Source: Arthrobacter sp. ISL-5
GTDB taxonomy: Bacteria > Actinomycetota > Actinomycetes > Actinomycetales > Micrococcaceae
Reading direction: 5' to 3'
Length of the DNA: 64,000 nucleotides
Assembly: GCF_018613835.1 (NCBI RefSeq)
Contig: NZ_JAGGPM010000017.1
Coordinates: 186,655-250,654 of the forward strand
Shown: positions 18,745 to 29,184 of the stretch, one piece after another
Position numbering within the stretch: position 1 is the stretch's first letter
Layout of the letters: every line of letters begins with the position of its first letter
Notes under the pieces: model-generated
Seen by the model: only the letters and a program-made list of their open reading frames with translations
Told to the model about the DNA's origin: nothing
Databases searched by the model: none
Position numbers and translations under genes: made by a program

Positions 18745-18813
18745 GGCCGGCCGGCGGGGGCCGGCCGGCCGAGAGGGGCGGGCAGGGCGCGGCGACCAGA
18801 GGCGCATCAGACC

Positions 18814-20103
<1,290 letters not shown>

Positions 20104-20133
20104 TCAAGTGTGCCAGCTTCCCTGCGTGAAACC

Positions 20134-20859
20134 TCAGTGGATGGGTTCCGATGTGGGGTAGTTCTCAGAGCGCCAATCGTCCCATAGGGTGCGGATGGTT
20201 TCCAGGCTGTGTGCCCCCAGATCGTACGTCGACAGGATCACCATCGAACCGCCGTCGGGCCTGACATCCGGGATGACCGGCTGGTCCGCCACGATCAGCA
20301 GGCCCTCGCCGTGCTCCGCGTAGCTGTGCACGGTGAGCCCCACCTGGTGGTTCGATTTGTACCAGACCTTGCCGGAGATTTCCTCGCCGGTGGCCAGGGT
20401 CAGCGAATAATCCTCGCCCCGGGCGGGGACGTCCTTCAGGCCCAGCTTCTCGATCGCCGAGCCTCCGCTGCCCGGCACCGAAAAGAAGCAGGTCCGGCGC
20501 TTGCCGTGCGGGTGCCGCTCCAGCGCGAACCGCAACTGGTGGAGGAACGTGAGCCAGCCCTGGGTGATGTCCTCGTCCCAGGCGGCCCATTCGGAGTTGT
20601 GGTCCATCGCGGCGCGGGTGACGCTGACCTCCGTCCCGGTGGGAACCGGCTTGAGCGTGAAGATGTCGCCGCCGTCGACCGTCAGCGTGGTGTGGTCTGC
20701 GCCCTCGACCACGGTGGTGTTGAAGTAGATCTCATTGATTTCCGCCGCGAGGTCGTCGGCCTCCCAGCCATGCCACTGTGCGACCTTGGAGGGTTCACGC
20801 AGCATTGTCCAAACCTGCGGGGCGTCCGAGTTGATCACAACGCTCAGATTGTTTGTCAT
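20134..20859 (-). CDS. SRPBCC (START/AHSA1-like) protein
   Basis: A 241-residue protein with an N-terminal SRPBCC-type pattern (SVVINSDAPQVWTMLREPSKVAQWHGWEAD shortened in spirit to the VWxxLxxPxxxxxW theme) and the paired AWDEDITQGWLTFLHQLRFALE helix seen in AHSA1-like domains. The C-terminal 90 residues may form a second domain of the same fold. Ligand and role are unknown. It stands alone on the minus strand, 33 bp from tgt. Confidence 0.75.
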   Translation of the reverse strand: MTNNLSVVINSDAPQVWTMLREPSKVAQWHGWEADDLAAEINEIYFNTTVVEGADHTTLTVDGGDIFTLKPVPTGTEVSVTRAAMDHNSEWAAWDEDITQGWLTFLHQLRFALERHPHGKRRTCFFSVPGSGGSAIEKLGLKDVPARGEDYSLTLATGEEISGKVWYKSNHQVGLTVHSYAEHGEGLLIVADQPVIPDVRPDGGSMVILSTYDLGAHSLETIRTLWDDWRSENYPTSEPIH

Positions 20860-20961
20860 GGCCTGAATCTACAACTTCGGCACAGCCCGGGCTAGAGGAA
20901 AACGGCAATCTCCTGGACGCCTGACGGGGTCACCACGGGCACGCGCCTGATCCTTGGAAAG

Positions 20962-22047
20962 CTATGCCCGGACGGATTCCAGTTCATTGGCGATCCGCCG
21001 TTCCAGCTCCCCGGCATTGATGGTCTGCGACCCGCCGTGGGCGCGCAGGAACAGCAGCGACTCGAGCCGCAGGCGACGCCATTCGCGCTCGGCCTCATGG
21101 TTGGAATTGTCCATGGACCGAAAAATCTCTTTGTCGTACAGGTTGGGCTCATTCAGCGACCGCTGGCGCACCCTGGCCTGCATCCGGGCCTTGAAGGCGT
21201 CCGTTTCCTGGTTTTCCCGGGCCCGGAGCAGCTTCTCGTAGACGGCCGCGCGGTCCTTCTGCCCCGTCTGGCGGCAGATGTAGGTGGACAGCGCCAGCGA
21301 CGCCTCCACTGACGCCCAGCGGCCCGGGTTGCCGTCGAAGGGCAGCACGTTCAGGAGGTCCGCCACGGTCAGCGCGGCATCGGGGTCCTTAAGCATGATG
21401 AAAAGTTCGTGCGCGAGGTCGCTGAGATCCTTGAGGCAGCTGCCGGACTTCGTGTTGATGCCCTTCACCAGCTTATCGGCCAGAAGCAGCACGCCCACGG
21501 AATCCGGATGCGCTTCCGCGACGGCCTCCACCACGGATTCGGGGGTCCCGGCGGGCTCCGGGATCAGGGCGAGATCGTCGGCGCTGGGCCCGATCACCGC
21601 GGGGGTCGTGGCAGGCAGGGGAGGTACGACGACGGCGGCCGGCGCCGCGGGCACAGCCGCCCCGCCGCCGGGGTTCTCAAGCACCTGAAGCGGAGTGCCG
21701 GCGTCGGACGCGTTGGGGGAGCCGTCCTTGCCGGCACTGTTCTCCAGGGCCTTGTCCTTCGGGGCGACGGTCTTTGGGGCGGTGAGCGGGGAGCCGTCCG
21801 GGCCGGGTTGATCGGAGGCAGGCTGCGGCCCGGCGATCCGGACCGAGGATCCGGCTGCGATGCGGAGCATGCCGCCCCCGGTGAGGGTTGCAAGGACGAT
21901 CGCGGGAGTGCCGAAATCGTCGTTTTCGACTTCCACGGAGTGAATTTCCGCGGACCGCTCGCCGTCCGGCAGGAGAAGGTGGTCGCCCGTCTGCAGAGAT
22001 CCAGCCTGCTGTTCGCGGAAGTTCTGGGCAGCTGGTGGGTGGTTCAT
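20962..22047 (-). CDS. Hypothetical protein with Pro/Ala-rich linker
   Basis: A 361-residue protein that I do not assign to a named family. The first about 70 residues look like a small beta-domain (GDHLLLPDGERSAEIHSVEV). Residues about 75-160 are a low-complexity Pro/Ala/Gly linker. The rest is helical, with KDLSDLAHELFIMLKDPDAAL and a charged C-terminal segment ending RIANELESVRA. There is no signal peptide or membrane helix, so it is cytoplasmic. AAGGAC precedes ATG 22047. Confidence 0.7.
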   Translation of the reverse strand: MNHPPAAQNFREQQAGSLQTGDHLLLPDGERSAEIHSVEVENDDFGTPAIVLATLTGGGMLRIAAGSSVRIAGPQPASDQPGPDGSPLTAPKTVAPKDKALENSAGKDGSPNASDAGTPLQVLENPGGGAAVPAAPAAVVVPPLPATTPAVIGPSADDLALIPEPAGTPESVVEAVAEAHPDSVGVLLLADKLVKGINTKSGSCLKDLSDLAHELFIMLKDPDAALTVADLLNVLPFDGNPGRWASVEASLALSTYICRQTGQKDRAAVYEKLLRARENQETDAFKARMQARVRQRSLNEPNLYDKEIFRSMDNSNHEAEREWRRLRLESLLFLRAHGGSQTINAGELERRIANELESVRA

Positions 22048-22132
22048 CGGGAGTCCTTAAGTTCTCTTGCGGTCCGCCCAACAGTCTACAAAGGAGTGAC
22101 TGCGAAGTCGGGGAGGCGCGGACGCCCGGCCG

Positions 22133-22672
22133 TCAGCTGCCTACGCCGGCGTAGGCCAGGGCCTGCCGAACCAGAGCCCCGCGGCCACCGCTGAATTCCA
22201 GCTGGACGCCTTCGCTGAGCACTTCCTGCGGGGTCATCCACGTCAGTTCCAGGGCGTCTTGGCGCGGCTCGCATTCGCCGGTAACGGGGATGATGTAGGC
22301 CAGCGAGACGGCGTGCTGGCGGTCGTCGGTGAAGCCGGTGTGCGACGGCGCAGGAAAGTATTCGGCCACGGTGAACGGCACGGGGCTGATGGGCAGCTGC
22401 GGAAAGGCCAGCGGCCCAAGATCCTTCTCCATGTGGCGAAGCAGGGCGGCGCGGATGGTTTCGCGGTAGAGCACGCGCCCGGAGACCAGGGAACGGACCA
22501 TGGTGCCGTCCTCGTCCGCTTGGAGGAGGGTGCCCACCTCATTCACAAACCCGAGGGGATCGAGCCGGACCGGCACAGCCTCCACATAGACCATGGGAAG
22601 CCTTCCGCGGGCCTCGAACAGGTCTTCGTCGGACAGCCAGCCGGGATTGGGGTCGGGGGTGCGCACGTTCAT
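22133..22672 (-). CDS. NUDIX-like family protein (DUF4916 type) with degenerate Nudix box
   Basis: A 179-residue protein of the actinobacterial NUDIX-like DUF4916 group. The Nudix-box region reads GRVLYRETIRAALLRHMEKD, then LG. Compared with GX5EX7REUXEEXGU it keeps the first Gly and Glu but has His for the Glu of RE, and Lys-Asp for the catalytic Glu pair. Pyrophosphohydrolase activity is therefore doubtful unless Asp substitutes as the metal ligand. ATG 22672 has no clear ribosome site. Confidence 0.78.
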   Translation of the reverse strand: MNVRTPDPNPGWLSDEDLFEARGRLPMVYVEAVPVRLDPLGFVNEVGTLLQADEDGTMVRSLVSGRVLYRETIRAALLRHMEKDLGPLAFPQLPISPVPFTVAEYFPAPSHTGFTDDRQHAVSLAYIIPVTGECEPRQDALELTWMTPQEVLSEGVQLEFSGGRGALVRQALAYAGVGS

Positions 22673-22704
22673 GGTTAAGTTCTACCCCATCCCCACGCGT
22701 CCGG

Positions 22705-22794
22705 CGTTCGATGCGTGAGATCTCAGCTCTTAGCGGATGCCAAAGTGCCTGTGGAGTGCCGGGATCTCACGCATCGAACGAACACGCATCGAAC
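22705..22794. repeat. Inverted repeat GTTCGATGCGTGAGATC
   Basis: The arm CGTTCGATGCGTGAGATCTC (22705-22724) is complementary, with two mismatches, to 22761-22780. A third partial copy (ACGCATCGAAC) follows at 22784-22794. The 36-base middle shows no clear second stem. It fills the 129-bp gap between the NUDIX-like and VOC genes. Confidence 0.75.
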
Positions 22795-22801
22795 CGCGGA
22801 G

Positions 22802-23542
22802 CTACACCGGACGCCTGGCCGACACCCACAGCGTGGACGGCACGTGGGAACCCGGTGCGGCACCTCCGGCCGCATCCGGGTTGGCCACGTGCAGCGTCCG
22901 CCCGAAGGCCTCTTCCGTCATGCTGACCTGGTGCCCAGCGGCGGTGAGCCGGTCCCGCAAGGCGTCCAGATCGCCGTCGTACTCGAAACCGAAGCCGGAC
23001 CGCGCCGGCCCGGAACCGGGGCGCACCATGAGCACCCCGCCGTTCTTGGCGGTGAAGTCGGCCGTTTCGTCGGCGTCGGGGACGGGGCGGAACCGGGCGC
23101 CGATGCTCCGCAACGTGTTGGCCGCCGCAGCCGCGTCCTCGGTGAACCAGACCGCCACCACCTTCAGCCCCGGATCCGCGCCGGCGCACTGGACGTCGTG
23201 GGCTGCCTTGTCCGCCATGAAGCTGAAGCCGTCCGCGCCCGTGATCCTGCAGGAATCGCCGATATCCGGCGGCACGAGCTCGGCCGGAGTGGTTCCCGTT
23301 TCCGCCCCGGCCAGGTTGGTGCGCCGGGCGAACTCCTCGGGATCGCCCACTTCGACGCCGAAGGAAGTGACGCCGTCGTCCGCGGTGCCGGACGGGGTGT
23401 GCTGGAGCGCCAGCCGGCCGGACCAGGCGTCGAACTCCTTCCAAGAGTCGTCGTCCAGGGTCTTGACCATGCCCAGGTCTGTGAGGAGCCGCTCCCACGG
23501 TTCCATCCGGGAGGTGAAATGAACGGGGCGGGCACGCAGCAT
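22802..23542 (-). CDS. VOC (glyoxalase/bleomycin-resistance fold) protein, two-domain
   Basis: A 246-residue protein with two consecutive VOC-type modules: one around residues 8-120 (GVTSFGVEVGDPEEFARRT) and one around 127-245 (VVAVWFTEDAAAAANTLRSI). The second module's end GRTLHVANPDG-like segment is typical. Metal-binding residues are not clearly conserved, so it could bind a ligand rather than catalyse. GAGGAG precedes ATG 23542. No operon partner. Confidence 0.75.
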   Translation of the reverse strand: MLRARPVHFTSRMEPWERLLTDLGMVKTLDDDSWKEFDAWSGRLALQHTPSGTADDGVTSFGVEVGDPEEFARRTNLAGAETGTTPAELVPPDIGDSCRITGADGFSFMADKAAHDVQCAGADPGLKVVAVWFTEDAAAAANTLRSIGARFRPVPDADETADFTAKNGGVLMVRPGSGPARSGFGFEYDGDLDALRDRLTAAGHQVSMTEEAFGRTLHVANPDAAGGAAPGSHVPSTLWVSARRPV

Positions 23543-23625
23543 GGGTTCTCCTCGGATTCGGAAAGCGCCGTCATGGCCATGATGCCATGACTTGATTCGT
23601 CCGGCACCGGGGGCAGAATAGGCGG

Positions 23626-24234
23626 ATGGCTGTTGAACTCGAGGAACTCCTGGTCAAGGATGCTGCTGAATGGCGCACGTGGCTTGAACACAACCACGAC
23701 ACCAGTCCGGGCGTGTGGCTGGTCCTGCACAAGAAGGGCGGCAGCATCACAGAGCTGGACTACGAGGCCGCCCTGCAGGAAGCGCTGTGCTTCGGCTGGA
23801 TCGACGGACAGGGCAAACGGCGCGACGACGACAGTTCCTTCCAGCGGATGACCCGCCGCGGGCCCAAGAGTGTCTGGTCCGCACGGAACGTGGACCGCAT
23901 CGAGAAGCTCGAAGCCGCCGGTAGGATGACGGCGGCAGGCCGGACCGCCGTCGACGCCGCCAAGGCGGACGGCCGCTGGGAAGCCGCGTATTCGGGGCAG
24001 GCGTCGGCGGAGGTCCCGGCCGATCTTGCCGCCGCGATTGCCGCGGTCCCGGAGGCCCAGGCCATGTTCGACGTCCTGACATCCGTCAACCGCTACGCCC
24101 TGATCTACCGCACCAACTCGGTGAAACAGGCGTCCACCCGGGAACGGAAAATTGCGGGATTCGTGGAGATGCTGGCACGGGGCGAAACGCCGTATCCCCA
24201 GAAGAAACGCCCTGCAGGCCTGACAGGAGCCTGA
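23626..24234 (+). CDS. YdeI/OmpD-associated family protein
   Basis: A 202-residue protein of the YdeI/OmpD-associated family, recognised by the EWRTWLEHNHDTSPGVWLVL start, CFGWIDGQGKR and the RMTRRGPKSVWSARN block, plus the C-terminal VNRYALIYR-to-RKIAGFVEMLARG helix pair. Related proteins have been linked to bacteriocin or peptide resistance in other species; its role here is unknown. It is divergent from the VOC gene. Confidence 0.85.
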   Translation: MAVELEELLVKDAAEWRTWLEHNHDTSPGVWLVLHKKGGSITELDYEAALQEALCFGWIDGQGKRRDDDSSFQRMTRRGPKSVWSARNVDRIEKLEAAGRMTAAGRTAVDAAKADGRWEAAYSGQASAEVPADLAAAIAAVPEAQAMFDVLTSVNRYALIYRTNSVKQASTRERKIAGFVEMLARGETPYPQKKRPAGLTGA

Positions 24235-24288
24235 AGCAGAAAAGGCCTGAACCGGAGAACAGCAAGGGACAGCTCCGCCGCGCTAAAA

Positions 24289-25992
24289 TTGATGCCACTC
24301 CCAACACGATCGGCGGACATGCAGAGGTTTTCCCTACGCAAGCTCGGCCCGCGTGCCACCTGGATTGCGGTGGCGGCGGCCCTCACGGCGGTGCTGGCTG
24401 TGGCTGCGGCCGTTGGCCTGGCCGGCGGCTCCGGCCAGCAGGAGCAGGGGAGGACCGGGCCGGCACCGGCCCAGTCGTCGCCCGCGCCCGACCAGCAGTC
24501 GTTCACCAGGCCCGAGGGAGCCTCCCAGTTCCGCCCCGGCTACCACCTGACGCCCGCGAAGGAATGGATGAACGATCCGCAGCGGCCGTTCATGCTCGAC
24601 GGGGTATGGCACTACTACTACCTGTACAACGCCGACCACCCGGAGGGCAACGGCACCGAGTGGTACCACGTCACCAGCACCGATCTGGTGCACTGGAAGG
24701 ACGAGGGAGTGGCCATTGAGAAGTTCAAGAACGGCCTGGGCGACATCGAAACGGGCAGCGCCGTAGTGGACCACGACAACACGGCAGGATTCGGCAACGG
24801 CGCCGTGGTGGCTGTGATGACGCAGCAGGACAAGGGCATCCAGCGCCAGTCCCTGTTCTACTCCACGGACAAGGGCTACACGTTCAAGGCCTACGACCGG
24901 AATCCCGTGATGGATAACCCGGGCAAGGAGCACTGGCGCGACCCGAAAATCATCCGAGACGAGGCCAGGGGCCAGTGGGTCATGGCCTTGGCCGAAGGCG
25001 AGAAAATCGGCCTCTACACCTCGCGCGACCTGAAGGACTGGCGCTATGTCTCCGGCTTCGAGCGCAAGGGCCTGGGAATCCTCGAATGCCCGGATCTCTT
25101 CCAGCTGGACCTCGACGGCGACCCGGCCAAGCGCACCTGGGTCCTGGCCGCGAGCGCCAACGGCTCCGGGGAGGGGCGGACCACGGGCGTGGCCTACTGG
25201 ACGGGAACCTGGGACGGGACCACCTTCACCCCGGCTGACGAGAAGCATCAGTGGCTCGACGCCGGATCAGACTTCTACGCGGCCGTCACCTGGGATGATC
25301 CCCGGCTTCCGGACAACGAAAGGACGGCGTCCCGGCACGCCATCGGCTGGATGAACAACTGGACCTACGCCCGCCAGTTGCCGACCACCGACTGGCAGGG
25401 CGGCGCCGACTCGATCGTGCGGGACATCCGCCTCAAGACCGTCCATGGCAGGCCCTCCCTGGTCTCGACGCCCACCGGCGCCATGTCGGCCCTGGAAGGC
25501 GACTCCAAGACAGCGGACAGCAGGCCCGTCACTCCCGGGGGCGCGGGGGACCTTCCCGCCCCCGGCAGCGGTGCCTACCGGCTGGACGTCACACTGGAAA
25601 GGACGCAGGCCGACGACGGTGCGGAGGCTCTCCTGAAGCTCGGCAGCGGCTCGGCGGACTTCGCCACCATCGGGTACAACTTCGCGGAGGGAACGGCCTC
25701 GCTGTCCCGGGCGGCGGTGGTGCCAGGTGCGGAGGCACTCGGCCCGGTCTTCACCGACCGGCGAACCGCGCAGAGCCCGGCCCGCGGCTCAAACGCGCCC
25801 GGCCTGGGGAGCGTGGAGCTGACCGTCTTCGTGGACTACTCCTCGGTTGAGGTGTTCGTCAACGGCGGGGAGCAGACCCTGACCTCCCTGGTGTTCCCCC
25901 GGGAGGGGCAGCACACGGTCAACGCCGCCACCACCGGCGGCAACGTCACCCTGAAATCCTTCAAGTACACGCTGCTGGCCACCGCCCGGTAG
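24289..25992 (+). CDS. Secreted glycoside hydrolase family 32 (levanase/fructosidase type)
   Basis: A 567-residue exported GH32 enzyme hydrolysing fructans such as levan, inulin or sucrose. An uncleaved or signal-type hydrophobic segment lies at about residues 25-45. The catalytic block WMNDP gives nucleophile Asp96, the HWRDPKI motif follows, and ECPDLFQ holds the acid/base Glu. The C-terminal about 150 residues form the beta-sandwich ending in DYSSVEVFVNGGEQTLTSLVFP, typical of GH32. ATG 24319 (MQRFSLRK) is an equally likely start, which would leave a normal short n-region; neither start has a good ribosome site. It converges with the debranching-type gene across an 18-bp tandem repeat. Confidence 0.93.
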   Translation: MMPLPTRSADMQRFSLRKLGPRATWIAVAAALTAVLAVAAAVGLAGGSGQQEQGRTGPAPAQSSPAPDQQSFTRPEGASQFRPGYHLTPAKEWMNDPQRPFMLDGVWHYYYLYNADHPEGNGTEWYHVTSTDLVHWKDEGVAIEKFKNGLGDIETGSAVVDHDNTAGFGNGAVVAVMTQQDKGIQRQSLFYSTDKGYTFKAYDRNPVMDNPGKEHWRDPKIIRDEARGQWVMALAEGEKIGLYTSRDLKDWRYVSGFERKGLGILECPDLFQLDLDGDPAKRTWVLAASANGSGEGRTTGVAYWTGTWDGTTFTPADEKHQWLDAGSDFYAAVTWDDPRLPDNERTASRHAIGWMNNWTYARQLPTTDWQGGADSIVRDIRLKTVHGRPSLVSTPTGAMSALEGDSKTADSRPVTPGGAGDLPAPGSGAYRLDVTLERTQADDGAEALLKLGSGSADFATIGYNFAEGTASLSRAAVVPGAEALGPVFTDRRTAQSPARGSNAPGLGSVELTVFVDYSSVEVFVNGGEQTLTSLVFPREGQHTVNAATTGGNVTLKSFKYTLLATAR

Positions 25993-26002
25993 GTCCTGAC
26001 AC

Positions 26003-26056
26003 GGCGACCGGTCAGGCCACGGCGACCGGTCAGGCCAGGGCGACCGGTCAGGCCAG
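26003..26056. repeat. 18-bp tandem repeat, three copies, at convergent gene ends
   Basis: Three copies of GGCGACCGGTCAGGCCAG (the first ends in C) fill the gap between the GH32 stop and the debranching-type gene. The unit length is divisible by three, and the minus-strand stop TGA of the latter (26050-26048) lies in the third copy, so each further copy adds an in-frame stop. Confidence 0.85.
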
Positions 26057-27937
26057 GGCGCCGAGGGCCTGGGCCACCACCACGGCCGAGGCCGAGGACC
26101 ACGCCTGCGGATGGCACGACGCCGGGTAGGGCACGGCGTGGCCGGCGGACTGGGACGCGGGGGCGCCGGCGAACAGCTCCGGCAGGCGGTGCCCGAAGGA
26201 CTCCGATGCCGTCAGCAGCCCGTCCGCGAGCGTGCGGGCTTCGGCCGTGAAGCCGTCGGCAAGGAGCCCCCGGATGGCGATGGCGGTGTCATGACTCCAC
26301 ACTGAACCGCAGTGGTAGCTGTACGGCCAGAATCCGGCCGCCCGGTTGGACATCGTGTGGATGCCGTAACCGGTGAACAGCTCCGGGCTGAGCAGCCGCG
26401 CGGCGACGAGGTGCGTCTCCTCCGGGGACAGGATGCCCGTGCCGAGGAGGTGGCCCATGTTGGAGCCCGGGATATCCAGCGGCACGCCGCCGCCGTCCAG
26501 CGCCATGGCCGGAAACCTTCCGACGGCGTCCTCCACCCAGAAGCGCTCGCGGAACCGCTGCTGCAGGTCGGCGGCGAAGTCCCGGAGCTCACCGGCGGTG
26601 GAAGCCCCGGCATCGGCGTCGGTGGCGTCGAAGAGCTCCGCCGTGGCCAGGGCCGCCTGGTAGGCGTACGCCTGGACTTCCGCCAAAGCGATGGGTCCGT
26701 CGGCCAGCCGTCCGTCGCGGAACTGCATGGCGTCCGCCGAATCCTTCCAGCCCTGGTTGCTCAAACCGTGGCCGGTGGGGTCCTGGTACGTCAGGAACCC
26801 GGAGCTTCCCGCCGTTCCGTCGGGATTGGCGGACGCGAGCAGCCAGGCCGCGGCACGGCGCGCATTCGGCAGCAGGGTACGGACGGCGTCGTCGGCTTTG
26901 CCCGTGTGCCACAGTTCGGCCAGCAGGCACAGCCAAAGAAGCGTGGAATCCACCGCCCCGAAGTACTGGGGAGGGAGGCGGAGCCCTTCGCTTTCCAGTA
27001 CTAGCTCCTTGGCGCGGAGCTCGTGCAGGATCTTGCCGGGCTCCTCGGCGGCCTCCGGATCGGACTTGCTGCCCTGGAATTCCGCCAGGACGCGGAGCGT
27101 GCCCGCCGCCAGCCCTGCGTCGAGGGACAGCAGCATGCGCGCGGTCCACAGCGAGCTCCTGCCGAACAGGGTGAAGTACCAAGGCGCGCCGGCCGCGATG
27201 AAGGGGGCGTCGGGCAGCTGGCGCGTGGCCAGGCGCAGGCCGTCCAGCTCATCCAGCGAATTCTCGAGGAGCGTCTGCAGCGGCCCGGAGGGCACTGCGT
27301 GGGCCGGAAACGTGAGCGAGGAAGGCGCGGCGGCCACCACGGCACCGCCGTGGTCATCCAGCACAGCCTGCCATTCGGCTTCGTAGGGCCGGCCGCGGCC
27401 CGCGGTGCCGCGCCACAGCAGCTGCTGGCCCGGCCCCGTGCTGCCGGGGGCCGAGACCGTAAGGTTCCGGCCGTCGTCGTGCCAGCGCAGCACGGCGTCA
27501 TCTTTTACGGGGTCCTGCGGGTCGCGGAAGCGGCTCAGCCGGATGCCGGCCATGTCTGTGAAGTCGGCCGCGAGGTCAATGGCGAGTTCGACGTCGAGTT
27601 CCTCGAGGGACGTGCTGATCCGCAGCGCGTGCCGGACCACGCCGGGTGTGACGGTCCAGGTCTGCAGGAGTTCGACGGCGGGATCCGCCGTGTGCCCGGC
27701 GACCCCCCTGGTGAGTCCCCGGACCCGCAGGACGCCGCCAGGGGCCGGGTCCACGGAGACCTGTTCCGGTTCCATGCCGTTGACGGTGACAGACGCCCGG
27801 CAGAGCATGCGGGTGTCGCCGTGCAGGAGTCCCGTGAATGTGGGGCCTCCGGAGAGCCGGCCGTCGGCGTCCAGCCACAGCTGGGTGGGAGCGGCAACTG
27901 AACAGTACTGACGGTGAAGACCCGGCTGAACACTCAT
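26048..27937 (-). CDS. Glycogen debranching-type protein (amylo-alpha-1,6-glucosidase-like)
   Basis: A roughly 629-residue protein with a glycogen-debranching N-terminal domain (TFTGLLHGDTRMLCRASVTVNG) and a six-hairpin (alpha/alpha)6 catalytic region (PWYFTLFGRSSLWTARMLL, GLSNQGWKDSADAM, IHTMSNRAAGFWPYSYHCGSVWSHDTAI). These are typical of GH63/GH15-like debranching or trehalose-type enzymes, with Trp-Lys-Asp-Ser and the late His/Ser positions in place. It is cytoplasmic. I choose ATG 27937 (MSVQPGLHRQY); a TTG at 27988 would add residues encoded by a dispersed TTTCGACAGGCTCAA repeat. It may process storage polysaccharide or maltooligosaccharide branches; the exact substrate is unknown. Confidence 0.85.
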   Translation of the reverse strand: MSVQPGLHRQYCSVAAPTQLWLDADGRLSGGPTFTGLLHGDTRMLCRASVTVNGMEPEQVSVDPAPGGVLRVRGLTRGVAGHTADPAVELLQTWTVTPGVVRHALRISTSLEELDVELAIDLAADFTDMAGIRLSRFRDPQDPVKDDAVLRWHDDGRNLTVSAPGSTGPGQQLLWRGTAGRGRPYEAEWQAVLDDHGGAVVAAAPSSLTFPAHAVPSGPLQTLLENSLDELDGLRLATRQLPDAPFIAAGAPWYFTLFGRSSLWTARMLLSLDAGLAAGTLRVLAEFQGSKSDPEAAEEPGKILHELRAKELVLESEGLRLPPQYFGAVDSTLLWLCLLAELWHTGKADDAVRTLLPNARRAAAWLLASANPDGTAGSSGFLTYQDPTGHGLSNQGWKDSADAMQFRDGRLADGPIALAEVQAYAYQAALATAELFDATDADAGASTAGELRDFAADLQQRFRERFWVEDAVGRFPAMALDGGGVPLDIPGSNMGHLLGTGILSPEETHLVAARLLSPELFTGYGIHTMSNRAAGFWPYSYHCGSVWSHDTAIAIRGLLADGFTAEARTLADGLLTASESFGHRLPELFAGAPASQSAGHAVPYPASCHPQAWSSASAVVVAQALGALA

Positions 27938-27973
27938 GCGCCCAAGCCTACGCGGGCCCCTCGGAGGCCGGGA

Positions 27974-27991
27974 TTTCGACAGGCTCAATCA
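27974..27991. repeat. TTTCGACAGGCTCAA-type dispersed repeat, family D
   Basis: The 18-mer TTTCGACAGGCTCAATCA is a copy of the short dispersed element also seen at 39895-39979 and, in mutated in-frame form, inside lhr at 49347-49430. Confidence 0.6.
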
Positions 27992-28020
27992 GCTGAAACG
28001 GGCTCGGCAGCGGGAGCGGC

Positions 28021-29184
28021 TCAGTCGGCGTCGATGGGGAACGCCACCGCTTCGCCCACCACGCGCAGGCACAGTTCGGTGCCGGGCTGGGCGATGGACG
28101 CGTTCCAGTGCCGGATGGTGATCACTTCGCCGCCGCCGGGATAGCGGTGGTCCTTCATCGCTCCGGCGAGCTTCGGCGGCACGGCCAGCTTCAGGCGCAC
28201 GGTGGTCTCGGGGCCGAAGTAGTCGGTGTCCACCACCACTCCGCGGATGGGCCCGTCCTCGGCAATGCGGATCTGCTCCGGACGGAGCATCAGCTGGACC
28301 CGGCCCTGGGCCGGCGGGCGCCGGACGGGGATGCCGCCGAGTGAGCACGTGGCCAGGGAGCCCTCCATCCAGGCGTCAAGGATCACGGCGTCACCGAGGA
28401 ATTCGGCGGTGGCACGGTCCGCCGGGCGGGTGTAGACGACGAACGGGTTACCGATCTGCGCCAGCTTGCCGCCGCGCATGACGGCCACCTGGTCGGCGAA
28501 GGACAGCGCTTCCGCTTGGTCGTGGGTCACCAGGATGGTGGTCACGCCAGCCTCGTTGAGCACCTTCGCCACGGCCCGGCGCGTGGCCACTCGAAGGCCG
28601 GCATCCAGGGCGGAAAACGGCTCGTCGAGGAGCATGAGTTCGGGCTCGCGGGCCAGGGCGCGGGCCAGGGCGACCCGCTGCTGCTGGCCGCCGGACAGCT
28701 GGTGCGGCCGCCGCTTGGCCATGGCGGTGTCCAGGGAGACCATTTCGAGCAGTTCGTTGACGCGGGCCGAAACCGCGCGGCGGCCGCCGTCGAGCTTTGC
28801 GGCGCTGAGCCCGAAGGCGATGTTCTGGCCCACGGTCAGGTGCGGGAACAGGGCGCCGTCCTGGGCCACGTAGCCGATGTGGCGCTTGTGCGCAGGTTTC
28901 CACACGCCGTTGCCCGCCACCGGGTTGCCATTCAGCAGGATGGTGCCGGTGCCGGGGTGTTCGAAGCCGGCGATCAGGCGGAGCAGCGTGGTCTTGCCGG
29001 AACCGGAGGGACCCACGATGGCGGTGGTGCCGCCCTTGGCCACTGACAGGTTGACGCCCTTGAGGACGGCCTGGGAACCGAAGTCCTTGGTGACCGAGTC
29101 GATCTCCAGGTGGCTGTTGGTGCTGGGCGCCACGGAGGCTGAGACCCGTGGTTCCGGGAGCCTGGACGGGGATTGTTCGGTCAC
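28021..29184 (-). CDS. Fe3+ ABC transporter, ATP-binding protein (FbpC type)
   Basis: A 387-residue ATPase. The Walker A is GPSGSGKTT, the Q-loop region HIGYVAQDGALFPHLTV, the signature QLSGGQQQRVALARAL, Walker B MLLDEPFSALD, and the H-loop ILVTHDQAEALSF. The C-terminal about 130 residues form a TOBE-like regulatory domain (QLMLRPEQIRIAE). It overlaps the permease gene by 4 bp (ATGA at 29184-29181) and is the last gene of an SBP-permease-ATPase operon. It energises iron import at the inner face of the membrane. An iron box upstream of the operon suggests repression when iron is plentiful. Confidence 0.92.
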   Translation of the reverse strand: MTEQSPSRLPEPRVSASVAPSTNSHLEIDSVTKDFGSQAVLKGVNLSVAKGGTTAIVGPSGSGKTTLLRLIAGFEHPGTGTILLNGNPVAGNGVWKPAHKRHIGYVAQDGALFPHLTVGQNIAFGLSAAKLDGGRRAVSARVNELLEMVSLDTAMAKRRPHQLSGGQQQRVALARALAREPELMLLDEPFSALDAGLRVATRRAVAKVLNEAGVTTILVTHDQAEALSFADQVAVMRGGKLAQIGNPFVVYTRPADRATAEFLGDAVILDAWMEGSLATCSLGGIPVRRPPAQGRVQLMLRPEQIRIAEDGPIRGVVVDTDYFGPETTVRLKLAVPPKLAGAMKDHRYPGGGEVITIRHWNASIAQPGTELCLRVVGEAVAFPIDAD

